Shown one piece after another: positions 1 through 7,872 of a DNA stretch of 64,000 nt (position 1 is the first letter of the stretch; the number at the start of each line of letters is the position of its first letter). Under the pieces are notes generated by a model that searched no databases, was not told the DNA's origin, and worked only from the letters and a program-made list of their open reading frames with translations. Source of the stretch: Chlorobium sp. (GTDB lineage Bacteria > Bacteroidota > Chlorobiia > Chlorobiales > Chlorobiaceae); the NCBI GenBank assembly GCA_005843825.1, contig SZXX01000029.1:1-64000 (forward strand), in the 5' to 3' direction. The translations under genes and the position numbers were made by a program.

Positions 1-1
1 A

Positions 2-220
2 GAGAATCTGATGCTGCGGGTTAAACGTCGCAGAAAAACAGCAGCCGATATTCGGGTTGCGCCGCCGAAACCGGAACGCAGGAATCAATGCTGGGCAATG
101 GACTTCATGAGTGACAACCTCTATAATGCCCGTCGATTCAGGGTTCTCAACGTTCTGGACAGTTACAGCAGAGATTATCTTGGCTTCGAAGTCGATACCT
201 CAATCAATGGCAATAGGGTA
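2..220 (+). pseudogene. IS3-family transposase OrfB fragment (cut by window edge)
   Basis: Reading in frame from the left edge gives a run of basic residues, then RNQCWAMDFMSDNL and RRFRVLNVLDSYSRDYLGFEVDTS, the start of the DDE (rve) catalytic domain of IS3-type OrfB; the D of WAMDF is the first catalytic Asp. Similarity stops near base 220 at the residues NGNRV; the plus-strand frame stays open to 319, but those residues no longer look like a transposase. The second Asp and the Glu are absent, so the piece cannot be active. It probably starts upstream of the window. It abuts a separate antisense transposase tail. Confidence 0.8.
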
Positions 221-263
221 TGCGGAATATGTCAACAAAGATGTCGCCGGTTTATAAAAAAAA

Positions 264-486
264 TCATTCAATTGTATCCGGGTTTAAGACTACTTCCCGG
301 GTCACACTCCATTGCTTAACAGGTCGAGATCCCCATCGTTCTGGATATGCCATGTGAGCCTCTCGCATCGTTGCATTTCTCCTCCTGAAAATTGCTTCTG
401 CCTGCCCTGTTCGCATCTGTTCCGGAGTCACATAACCGATTGATGAATGGAGATGCTCTTGAATATCCCATGACTTGTCTCCTCGA
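264..486 (-). pseudogene. IS3-family transposase C-terminal fragment
   Basis: The minus strand holds an uninterrupted stretch reading DIQEHLHSSIGYVTPEQM, then AIFRRRNATMREAH, YPERWG and REVVLNP, closed by TGA at 264-266. This is the usual C-terminal end of IS3-type OrfB (HSSIGYVTP block after the catalytic Glu, then the PERW and LNP tail). It has no start codon and no catalytic domain. It lies tail to tail with the plus-strand fragment at 2-220, so two different insertion-sequence remnants, or one inverted by rearrangement, meet here and mark the edge of the polysaccharide locus. Confidence 0.75.
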
Positions 487-542
487 TTGAGGCGACATCT
501 ATATTAACACATAGGGACAGAGATCAAATAGGGAAGAAAGAA

Positions 543-601
543 AGTTGGCAGTTGGCAATTTTCTTAATGCTGGGAAAGATAGTGCTGAGGGTTGGGGGGG
601 G
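543..601. repeat. Spacer repeat (TTGGCAGTTGGCA / GTGCTGAG family)
   Basis: The short motif TTGGCAGTTGGCAATT is followed by ATAGTGCTGAGG and a G-rich run. The same motifs recur in most non-coding gaps of this window. This copy sits directly after the stop of the EpsI-like gene. Confidence 0.8.
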
Positions 602-1264
602 TTAGAGGCCGGTCAGGAAGTGGCGGGTTTTTGGGGGAACGGATTGGAGGTAGGATTTGATGTAGTCGATGTGGACTGTGGAGGGTGGGTCGGTGGCGGA
701 ACGCCAGGTGGATACCCGGACCATGAGGTTGTTGGGGATGTCGCCTATGAGGATTCTTGGAACTTCTTTGAATCGCTGGGTCATGGAGATGTTTTCCTGG
801 AGGGCGGCATCGTGGATTCCTCCGGTGACTCTCCAATAGATGACGTCTTCGGTCATATCGCCATAACGGCCTTCGAATGTGACGACATCAAGCTTTTGGC
901 CTCCAAGAATCACTGAACTGTTTTTTGGGGTTGAGACAGTAAAGCCTTGTGAGTTATAGCAGACTTCCTGAGCGTGCCCAGCCCTGTGGAAGCCGTCGTA
1001 ACTCCAAGTCATAACGATGGAAGCTGCTTTGCCATCAGTACGTTTATAGATTTGTGAAGCAACCAGATCGTATGGGGAGTTGGTTCTGGGATCTACAGAT
1101 GAACCCGGTATAGGTTGCCAACCTTGTGGATGCTGCTTTATGATGTTTTGCAGGTCGGGTTTTGGGCCCTTAAATGGATGCTGCCTTATCTCCACAAATA
1201 TCTCAGAGGAAATGAGAACAAGGGAAAAGAGTATAGCGAGAAGGAAGTATTTAGTCAGCCGCAT
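602..1264 (-). CDS. epsI: EpsI-like exosortase-associated protein (DUF3485)
   Basis: A 220-residue protein with one N-terminal membrane segment (about residues 5-24) and a periplasmic region carrying the EpsI-type blocks: GWQPIPGSS near the start, then VCYNSQGF, and TFEGRYGDMTEDVIYWRVTGG further on. EpsI domains often follow, or are fused to, exosortases and help exopolysaccharide and PEP-CTERM export; the exact reaction is not known. The start overlaps the exosortase gene by 14 bp, so the two are translationally coupled, and it is the last gene of the epsD-exosortase-epsI unit. The C-terminus ends at the edge of spacer repeat DNA, so the last few residues may be repeat-derived. Confidence 0.8.
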   Translation of the reverse strand: MRLTKYFLLAILFSLVLISSEIFVEIRQHPFKGPKPDLQNIIKQHPQGWQPIPGSSVDPRTNSPYDLVASQIYKRTDGKAASIVMTWSYDGFHRAGHAQEVCYNSQGFTVSTPKNSSVILGGQKLDVVTFEGRYGDMTEDVIYWRVTGGIHDAALQENISMTQRFKEVPRILIGDIPNNLMVRVSTWRSATDPPSTVHIDYIKSYLQSVPPKTRHFLTGL

Positions 1265-2114
1265 GAGAACTCCCCTTCTTAGGCTTTACAATAGATGATG
1301 CAAAAAGCAGAAGCTTATCTATGAGTGTGAGAAGCAGAAGTGCCAGAACAAAGGCCACAACGCCAATGGTCTCGTGGAAAATGCTCTGGGCAAACCAATC
1401 ACCTACGTACCAAGTGGCAAGTACCACAAGCATTACCCTCATAAAATTCGTAATAACCGCAACGGGAAAGATACTGACAACCATCAAGGCAATATGCCAC
1501 GGTTTACGATTAACCCCTTCACGGAGGTAGAGAATAGAGAGTGCAGTTAAAGAAAATATGGAATTCATACCTGAACAGTCTTTAGTCACGGTAGCACTAT
1601 ATTGACCAAAATAAAGGGTCACTCCGTTTGCGACAACCGGTAGAATTGTGGCGCTGAGTACTTTGGCTGAAAGTGCAGCTAACGTAACAGCCAGTTCGGA
1701 CGATAAAAGCGAAGGACCAATAGAACCAAGAATCACAATAACGATACCGGCAAAAGCTATGAATAGCGCTGAACGAAGATAATTGGAGGGAGCAAAAGAG
1801 GCAACGAATCCTGCTGCGATAAAAAACAACCCTAAAACTTCAGCAACTAATGAAGGAGCTACCCCGCCAGCTACAGAGAAAAAAGATCCAACAATAAAAA
1901 GGACAAATCCCAAAACGGGATGCCCCAATGAAGTACTGTGAAAGGTTTCGAGAATGCTGTTGCGCTCCATCCATAAAACAGCCAAGAGTGTCGGATACAA
2001 CAACAAGAGATCAGGCTCAATCGAAGGCACAAGAGTGTACTTTACTCCCGAATGCAGCATAACAGCAGCAAAGAGAAGCCAAGGAAACCATGATGGCTGA
2101 GGTTTAAGGTTCAT
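1251..2114 (-). CDS. Exosortase (archaeosortase/exosortase family)
   Basis: A 287-residue polytopic membrane protein with about eight hydrophobic segments. The catalytic triad of exosortases is visible in the expected order: C180 in KDCSGMNS, R226 in NFMRVM and H247 in FHETIG. These enzymes cleave and anchor proteins with a PEP-CTERM-type tail in the cytoplasmic membrane and are encoded with exopolysaccharide genes in Gram-negative bacteria. The gene overlaps epsD upstream by 4 bp (ATGA) and the EpsI gene downstream by 14 bp. No protein with an obvious PEP-CTERM tail was seen in the window, so its substrates are probably encoded elsewhere. The subfamily cannot be assigned by eye. Confidence 0.9.
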   Translation of the reverse strand: MNLKPQPSWFPWLLFAAVMLHSGVKYTLVPSIEPDLLLLYPTLLAVLWMERNSILETFHSTSLGHPVLGFVLFIVGSFFSVAGGVAPSLVAEVLGLFFIAAGFVASFAPSNYLRSALFIAFAGIVIVILGSIGPSLLSSELAVTLAALSAKVLSATILPVVANGVTLYFGQYSATVTKDCSGMNSIFSLTALSILYLREGVNRKPWHIALMVVSIFPVAVITNFMRVMLVVLATWYVGDWFAQSIFHETIGVVAFVLALLLLTLIDKLLLFASSIVKPKKGSSHAAD

Positions 2115-3535
2115 AAACCGATAAGGCGCTTAGTCGCAATTACAACAGCAACGAGACAAAAAGAAAAGAATAGAATAGGCAAAAAACGCATATTCTGCGT
2201 CAACTTCTTAAAAGGAGAGAGAGAGAGTATCTGACTGAAAACAACACCAAGTAAAAGACCGGGGAGTACCGACAGAGCTACGATCCATTCAGGGGTTCTG
2301 CTCCAAACAAGGAACATCTGATAGCCAAGAGTGGACACAGCTACAGCGACATCAAAGAAAAGAAAATACCTTATGTAAACAGGTGGCTTATATGCCGTAT
2401 TCATTATTTCATCATCGTGATGATCTTCAGTATGGCCTTCAGCATCAACAGACTTGACCTCCTTCAACTTACGCGACATAAGAGGCTGCCAAAACTTACC
2501 AAGAAAAGCCCGCATCCAGAATGTCAACAATAACACAGCAAACGTATATGCCACTCCAATAGCAATGGCAACCTCAATTCTTCTTGACTCCTTTTCGGCA
2601 ATCATTTTGGTATCAACCGTCGGCAGAGGAACCAATTGCCCATCTCCTTTTTTACCAGCTGCACCAGGGGCAAAGGCACCGAAATAGGTAATTTTTGATG
2701 CATCAACAATACCCTTCATTTTTTTACCGAATTCCTGATTACGAAGCTGTGAGCTCGTAATATTGCGCGCGGTCTGTAGCGCTGCATTCCCCACAAGAGG
2801 AATAGGGAGAGCACTCCGCAACATCAAGACCATAGCAAACTTATTCTCAACACGCATAAGAATCGGCACATTCGGCTTTGCATTGCTCAAAATACGAGCT
2901 ATAGCGGGCTGCATCTGATCGGTTGACTGCGTCTGAGTAACCTGTTGAAACTGCAGCTTTTTAGCTTTGATTGAATCCACCAGTTGCGAAAGCGAAGCAC
3001 CTTTACCTGCTGCATCATTAAGAGTCTGAAGAAAGGGCACATCCACTACAGGCATCAATACTTGTTCATAAACAAGCAGCTTACGCTCCCCGAAAATAAG
3101 GGGATTTTGTTTAATTACAGATTGCAATGCCTCATCAGAGAGGGGCTTAACTGAAGCAAGCATGCTCTTTTCAGCCAAAACTGCCAGAACCTGACGACGT
3201 GCTTCGTACATTGTCAGCACAGACTCAGCAGATCGATCCAACTTCTCCGCCACCGCTTTTTGAGCAAGCAACTCACCTCTCACCAAACCAGCTAAAATAG
3301 CTCGCTCCTGATTACGCCTAACCTCTTCACTGACACCGGGAGTTGCAGTTCGTTCATACAGGGATGCAACTTCGCGCTGCGTAATTTCGACACCATTTAC
3401 AGTAGCCGCAATACGGCCAGCATCTTTCTTCTCAGTCTCAGGGGAGCACCCTAGAATGGTAAATGCAATAAGTAGAATGTAAAATAATGAACTCACGAAA
3501 TAACGACTTAAGTTTATTGAAACGTCCGTAAACAA
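2111..3535 (-). CDS. epsD: EpsD-like peptidyl-prolyl isomerase lipoprotein with extra C-terminal membrane region
   Basis: The 474-residue product starts with a signal sequence ending in ILGC (lipidated Cys at residue 30), then VNGVEITQREVASLYER, a SurA/EpsD-type opening, and an alpha-helical parvulin-like chaperone region to about residue 300. EpsD proteins are periplasmic PPIase-like lipoproteins of exopolysaccharide loci with exosortases. The oddity is the end: from about residue 320 there are four strongly hydrophobic segments separated by short loops, including a His/Asp-rich loop HTEDHHDDE near residue 370. EpsD is usually a soluble lipoprotein of about 300 residues, so this looks like a fusion to a small membrane domain. 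The stop overlaps the exosortase start by 4 bp. Confidence 0.75.
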   Translation of the reverse strand: MFTDVSINLSRYFVSSLFYILLIAFTILGCSPETEKKDAGRIAATVNGVEITQREVASLYERTATPGVSEEVRRNQERAILAGLVRGELLAQKAVAEKLDRSAESVLTMYEARRQVLAVLAEKSMLASVKPLSDEALQSVIKQNPLIFGERKLLVYEQVLMPVVDVPFLQTLNDAAGKGASLSQLVDSIKAKKLQFQQVTQTQSTDQMQPAIARILSNAKPNVPILMRVENKFAMVLMLRSALPIPLVGNAALQTARNITSSQLRNQEFGKKMKGIVDASKITYFGAFAPGAAGKKGDGQLVPLPTVDTKMIAEKESRRIEVAIAIGVAYTFAVLLLTFWMRAFLGKFWQPLMSRKLKEVKSVDAEGHTEDHHDDEIMNTAYKPPVYIRYFLFFDVAVAVSTLGYQMFLVWSRTPEWIVALSVLPGLLLGVVFSQILSLSPFKKLTQNMRFLPILFFSFCLVAVVIATKRLIGL

Positions 3536-4122
3536 AGTACAACAAAAAGACCATCTATACCCATAAGAACATTAATCATTGCCTTTCCGACTAACTACAC
3601 CCTGTTGATCAAACAGGGGTGATTAAGATTCATCCTTAGTATAACCCTTGATATGAAAGCCACTAAGGGAAATTATGTAAAAATATAGCATAACTTGTGC
3701 CAGAAGTACACATAAAGAAATTACAAGACCTTTTAAGAGCTTTTTTATATCCGATTAAAGACTCATGATTTTCATTTACACTAAGACCTAACGCGATTGT
3801 GAAAACACTGTTACGTCTCATAACGATACAATATCCGGTTCATCTGCATCAATGAATGACAACAATTGATCACACACTAACCGAAAAGGTAACTTCTGAG
3901 TTTAAGAAAAGGTTTCCCAATGAATGTCAATGAAAACAGTGGAAATAGGAATCTGTTGATTTTTACTGTAGCAAATTGCATTGAAGATTCTTATAAAAGC
4001 ACAAAATCTTATTTAAACTTAATATGATGATTAGTGATTAATTATAAATAAATTAAGCTAAGAATTAGTATTAAATATGTTTTTAAAAAAAAGTTCACTC
4101 CCCTCTTTTAAAAAAGAGTGTT
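3536..4122. other. AT-rich intergenic region upstream of epsD
   Basis: No convincing coding frame is seen. A short imperfect hairpin at 3598-3621 (CACCCTGTT / AACAGGGGTG) lies about 60 bp upstream of the epsD start, where a promoter or leader of the epsD-exosortase-epsI unit should be. The rest is AT-rich, with the terminator of the next gene at its right end. Confidence 0.5.
4085..4120 (-). terminator. Probable intrinsic terminator after the VirK/YbjX gene
   Basis: In the minus direction the sequence forms CACTCTTTT...AAAAGAGGGGAGTG, followed by AAC and eight T residues. It starts 3 bp after the stop codon at 4123. The stem is AT-rich with an imperfect middle. Confidence 0.5.
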
Positions 4123-4992
4123 TTAAAAGAATTTATTAATGGATAGGCAGGCTGAATTCTTGATTTTATTATTAAAAATTCTTTTTATTTTATTCCTGCG
4201 CCTATGAGTACTACTTACAATATTACTGTCTTTTTCTATATAAGGTAAGGGCAAGTGGAAATAATTATTATAATGAACACCGTTAAATGTTGACATAAAA
4301 TCATTATACGTCGCTTGAAAAGACAATAACCCTTTATCATTAGAAATTTGAGATTCCGCATCAACACAGACAATGTGATTGATTTTAAATTTTTCAGCAA
4401 TTCCGAAAAGGGAATAAAATAGATTTCGTTGAGGGGTAGTCTTAGAGTTGTTATTTATAGCGCACTGATATTGATGCTTTCTATTTTTTATTAATTGCAT
4501 ATTACTAATAAAAATTACATCCTTATTTAAAACGCCAAAGATATCCCCCGGAGCTATTGTAAATCCAATGGTAAATATAGTTTCTTCATTATATAAATAA
4601 TATAGGCGAAAAAAACCTTCCATTCCATGCGAAGCAAAGTCTAAGCGAATTTTAGAGGTATTTGTTGATTCATCTGAAATCCAAAGCCATAATTCTTTTT
4701 TTTGTAACTTATTTATAAATGTTATTGGAATTATTTTATTTATAAAAGTTAAATTACCGATTATTATTATTAGCCTCTGTTTTGATGAAAGATTTTTGGC
4801 TAATATTGCATAAATAAACTCACGGTACAATGTTTTATTATCCTGTGTTAAGGCATATATTTTATCTGCTAATAAAATCGTTTTGAGTCTTAAAACATTA
4901 TCAATATTAAATAACAAATCTTTGAACCTTGTGATTTTAAGAATTAAATTCTTTAATACGAAATTATTCATAAAGTGATTAATAATAGCCAA
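4123..4992 (-). CDS. VirK/YbjX (DUF535)-like protein
   Basis: A 289-residue soluble protein, Lys/Asn-rich and much more AT-rich than the genes on either side. The family pattern of VirK/YbjX (DUF535) proteins can be followed: GFFRLYYLYNEETIFTIGF, then FISNMQLIKNRKHQYQ, RNLFYSLFGIAEKF, and near the end YNDFMSTFNG followed by HLPLPYIEKD and a Lys/Arg-rich tail. Members are linked to outer-membrane and LPS-related stress phenotypes in enteric bacteria, but their biochemistry is unknown. It stands alone, with non-coding DNA on both sides and its own terminator, and its base composition suggests separate acquisition. The family match rests on pattern memory. Confidence 0.55.
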   Translation of the reverse strand: MAIINHFMNNFVLKNLILKITRFKDLLFNIDNVLRLKTILLADKIYALTQDNKTLYREFIYAILAKNLSSKQRLIIIIGNLTFINKIIPITFINKLQKKELWLWISDESTNTSKIRLDFASHGMEGFFRLYYLYNEETIFTIGFTIAPGDIFGVLNKDVIFISNMQLIKNRKHQYQCAINNNSKTTPQRNLFYSLFGIAEKFKINHIVCVDAESQISNDKGLLSFQATYNDFMSTFNGVHYNNYFHLPLPYIEKDSNIVSSTHRRRNKIKRIFNNKIKNSACLSINKFF

Positions 4993-5228
4993 TAATTTAA
5001 ATACTAAATCTAAAAGATATTTTTTGGGAGCGCCATCAAAATCCTATCATCAGTGTATAAAATCACTATTCTCGTATTAATACAGCGAAGTACCTTACTT
5101 CATAACCTATAAATCATTAGCGGCGAATACCTTAAAACAGAACTTGTAAAGATATTTCCCTTTTTGCAAATTATTTTGATTGCAAGCTTGGGCCCTTAGG
5201 GTCAACCGTTTGCTAATCATTACAGCGA

Positions 5229-5630
5229 TTATTTAAATGATAATTTTTTATGGCCAATATAGCTTGAAAAAATCGGCACAGCCAATCCGATGGCGTGGGC
5301 TATTTCGGGTACAAAATGTTGAACACCTAAATATGGGAGCGCATAATATGCAAGCCAGAGACTGATGAGCCATGTTTGGGCAACTGCGACAACATTTACC
5401 AGAACAAAGTAATAAGCAGATTGGGGAACAATCTGGCGACTCTCTTTGAAAACAAAAAGCCGGGCAAGAGTAAAGGCGGTAATCATGCCGGTGATATAGG
5501 CCAGAACAATGGCCGTTGAGTAAACGACAAACTGGCTATACCCGATCCTGCTTGCGAAGTTCACCAGAGCTGCAAGGCCCCCTGTCAAGAGGAAAAGAAA
5601 GAACTGCCTTGACATGAACTTTTTGATCAT
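5229..5630 (-). CDS. GtrA-like membrane protein
   Basis: A 133-residue protein with four hydrophobic segments and the GtrA opening FLLTGGLAALVNFASR, plus the short conserved R-x-F-V-F-K block (ARLFVFKE) between the second and third segments. GtrA-family proteins act in moving or using polyprenyl-phosphate-linked sugars; the mycobacterial member Rv3789 lies next to the DprE1/DprE2 genes of arabinose donor synthesis. Here it is last in a run that includes DprE1-, DprE2- and UbiA-like genes, so a role in handling the same kind of lipid-linked sugar is likely (inference). It overlaps the upstream FAD enzyme by 4 bp. Confidence 0.85.
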   Translation of the reverse strand: MIKKFMSRQFFLFLLTGGLAALVNFASRIGYSQFVVYSTAIVLAYITGMITAFTLARLFVFKESRQIVPQSAYYFVLVNVVAVAQTWLISLWLAYYALPYLGVQHFVPEIAHAIGLAVPIFSSYIGHKKLSFK

Positions 5631-6919
5631 TCCGTAACGTGTTTTGCAAGTTCCCTTCCAAAACCAATGCCTTCGGATATCCCCCGGTCTTCAGGATAGT
5701 AATACGATGTGTCGGCTACCCATAGTCCTTTTATGGGCAAGGAGGGAGATGGCACTCTGTCGAGATAGCCAGGCCCGCATATCGGCTGGGCATACCGGTA
5801 ACGGCTGACATGTATTTGCGTGATATCGCTGTCGGTGACAGCATGATTAATCGACTTGATGTATCGACTCACCTTGTTTTCATAGACCTGGTCATTTTCC
5901 TGGTATTTCGGATGTTCGCCCGGCATATAAAACGGAACATAGATAATATGCTCATCAGCGAGTGGCCTCAGGTTGGTGTATTCAACCAGACCGGGAATAT
6001 CCATGGCAGGATCATTCACGTTCAGCCAGAAATTTCCGGTGACCTGTTTTTTGAGTTTTACAATGACACAGACAACTGCAATATTTTTAACCGCTGCAAA
6101 TTTCTGCATAAGTTCAGGCGGCAGATCAGGTATCATCGCTGGAATGAAAGGAAGCGGAATAGTGCTGACCACACGAACAAAAGGATGGAACGCTCCATCG
6201 GTATGCACGCCTGTTACCATCCCTCCGCTGATTGCAACCTTTGTTACCGGGCTCTTCAGATGGAACTCACCTCCACCGCCCTCAATACAAGCCTTCATGG
6301 AGTTCAAGAGGGTTGATGATCCACCTTCGAGATAGCCAAGTTTTTCTCGGAATATATCGTAGCGGGAGCGCCCTATTCGCCTGATCCTGCTCCATATCCA
6401 TGCGGCCGAAAGCTCACAGCTGTAGTCATAAAACTTGTACTCAAAGAGTTTGCTCCACAGCACATCGTAAGCTTCATCTCCAACCCAGCGCTTTATCCAG
6501 CCGGTAGCTTCAACATGATCGAGGGCTTTCCACTCTTTTCGCCTGGTTGTCAAAAACGCATGAAGCCCGTAACGAAATTTTGCAGCCAGACTGAGGCCTG
6601 AAAAACGGAGCAAAGCCAGCGGGTTGCCCCAAGGCTTAAGCTTTTGTTGATAGTAAAAGCCCATGCTGGTGTGAACCCAATGCATCTTCTCCTCAAGGCC
6701 AAGCTCCTGGAGAACCTGAAAAAAAGCGCTGTCAGAGGTACAGTGAAAATGATAGTAGCGCTCTATCGGGAGACCACCGAAATCAAAGGTTGAGGTCATG
6801 CCTCCAATGCGGTCATCCGACTCGAACACAACCGGTATATATCCCTGCTGCACCAGTTGATAGGCTACACCAAGACCCATTGGCCCTGCGCCAATGACTG
6901 CAATACGTCTTTGCGTCAT
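5627..6919 (-). CDS. FAD-dependent oxidoreductase (amine-oxidase / protoporphyrinogen-oxidase-like fold)
   Basis: The 430-residue protein begins MTQRRIAVIGAGPMGLG with the Rossmann FAD motif GAGPMG, then an E for the FAD ribose and the RIGGMTSTF block. The C-terminal part has the usual last FAD contact (LWVADTSYYYPEDRGISEG). A longer frame open to 7027 overlaps the upstream gene, so the ATG at 6919, five bases after that gene's stop, was chosen. Close family members are described as flavin sugar mutase-like or desaturase-like enzymes in polysaccharide clusters. The substrate here is unknown; its place beside an epimerase and DprE-like enzymes suggests sugar or lipid-sugar chemistry. Confidence 0.75.
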   Translation of the reverse strand: MTQRRIAVIGAGPMGLGVAYQLVQQGYIPVVFESDDRIGGMTSTFDFGGLPIERYYHFHCTSDSAFFQVLQELGLEEKMHWVHTSMGFYYQQKLKPWGNPLALLRFSGLSLAAKFRYGLHAFLTTRRKEWKALDHVEATGWIKRWVGDEAYDVLWSKLFEYKFYDYSCELSAAWIWSRIRRIGRSRYDIFREKLGYLEGGSSTLLNSMKACIEGGGGEFHLKSPVTKVAISGGMVTGVHTDGAFHPFVRVVSTIPLPFIPAMIPDLPPELMQKFAAVKNIAVVCVIVKLKKQVTGNFWLNVNDPAMDIPGLVEYTNLRPLADEHIIYVPFYMPGEHPKYQENDQVYENKVSRYIKSINHAVTDSDITQIHVSRYRYAQPICGPGYLDRVPSPSLPIKGLWVADTSYYYPEDRGISEGIGFGRELAKHVTE

Positions 6920-6923
6920 CGGG

Positions 6924-7862
6924 TTAAAACTCCAGCGCAACCCTGCAGTACTCCGGGTCGTTAAAGGTTTCATGGATTGCCGTTGCAAACGGTGTCGGCT
7001 TGACGCTGAATATGGCCGGCCAGTCAATCACTTCAAATGCATCTCCGGCAGTGAGAGCTTTGAGTTGAGAGGCAGTAAACGGAGGATTGCTGTCGAAAAG
7101 AGCCCAAAATCGGAGCAGCAGGGAAAAAAGCAGATAAGGAATATGAACGATCTGGCACCTGGCATTGACAGCTTTTTTAATCTGGCGGATAATGTCGACA
7201 TAATCGACCTCTTCAAGCCCTGTGATATTGAACACCTTGCCTGCAATGCCTGATTCTATGCAACTGATGATGATGGCACAGAAATCGCCAACGTAGAGAG
7301 GCTGACGCATATATCTGCCATGGCCCGGGATTGGAAAAACCGGTACTTTATTCATGAATCGCGACAGCCAGCCAAGGTGTTTTCTGTCAAACCAGCCAAA
7401 CATCAGGGTTGGCCTGAGAACAACGCAATTGATAGCACTGGCGAGAACTATTTTTTCCTGCTCTTTTTTTGAGTTGGTGTAATGATCATCTGCTACAGAG
7501 GTGACAACCGAGGAGCTGATATGCACCGTATAGGGAATCTGGTACATCCTGATCAGATTGATGATGTGCTCTGTCGTTGTAATATTGTTCCTGATAAATG
7601 GATCCTCATGAAGATCACCTATCTGAGCCTGAAGCATCACAACCGCATCTGCATTTTTGAAATGCTCTACCCATAAACCAAGCACCGCCAAGTCAGCCTC
7701 CTCAATCGTAATATCGGGATGCATGCGACGCAATACTTCAAGATTCTTCTTATGCTTGTCGAGCACTACAAGATTGCGGTAGCCTTTTCGTTTAAGGAAT
7801 GCCACAAGATTCTGCCCGACAAGCCCTGCACCGCCAGGCAACAGTATTTTTTTATCTTTCAC
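6924..7862 (-). CDS. NAD(P)-dependent nucleotide-sugar epimerase/dehydratase-like protein
   Basis: A 312-residue extended short-chain dehydrogenase. The N-terminus has the NAD-binding motif GGAGLVG (residues 10-16) and D35 to bind the ribose. A catalytic S-Y-K set is visible as SSSVV and YTNSKKE (the usual YxxxK). The domain after it (LRPTLMFGW, YVGDFCAII, VFNITG) follows the epimerase fold. It ends four bases before the FAD oxidoreductase and starts 10 bases after the membrane protein gene, all in one operon. The substrate cannot be read from sequence. Confidence 0.8.
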   Translation of the reverse strand: MKDKKILLPGGAGLVGQNLVAFLKRKGYRNLVVLDKHKKNLEVLRRMHPDITIEEADLAVLGLWVEHFKNADAVVMLQAQIGDLHEDPFIRNNITTTEHIINLIRMYQIPYTVHISSSVVTSVADDHYTNSKKEQEKIVLASAINCVVLRPTLMFGWFDRKHLGWLSRFMNKVPVFPIPGHGRYMRQPLYVGDFCAIIISCIESGIAGKVFNITGLEEVDYVDIIRQIKKAVNARCQIVHIPYLLFSLLLRFWALFDSNPPFTASQLKALTAGDAFEVIDWPAIFSVKPTPFATAIHETFNDPEYCRVALEF

Positions 7863-7872
7863 TGAAAAATAT

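Noticed and set aside
5810-6316. Long plus-strand open frames across the FAD oxidoreductase, and similar antisense frames elsewhere (for example 37300-38121, 53394-54056)
   Set aside because: They are antisense shadows of strongly recognised minus-strand enzymes and show no family pattern.
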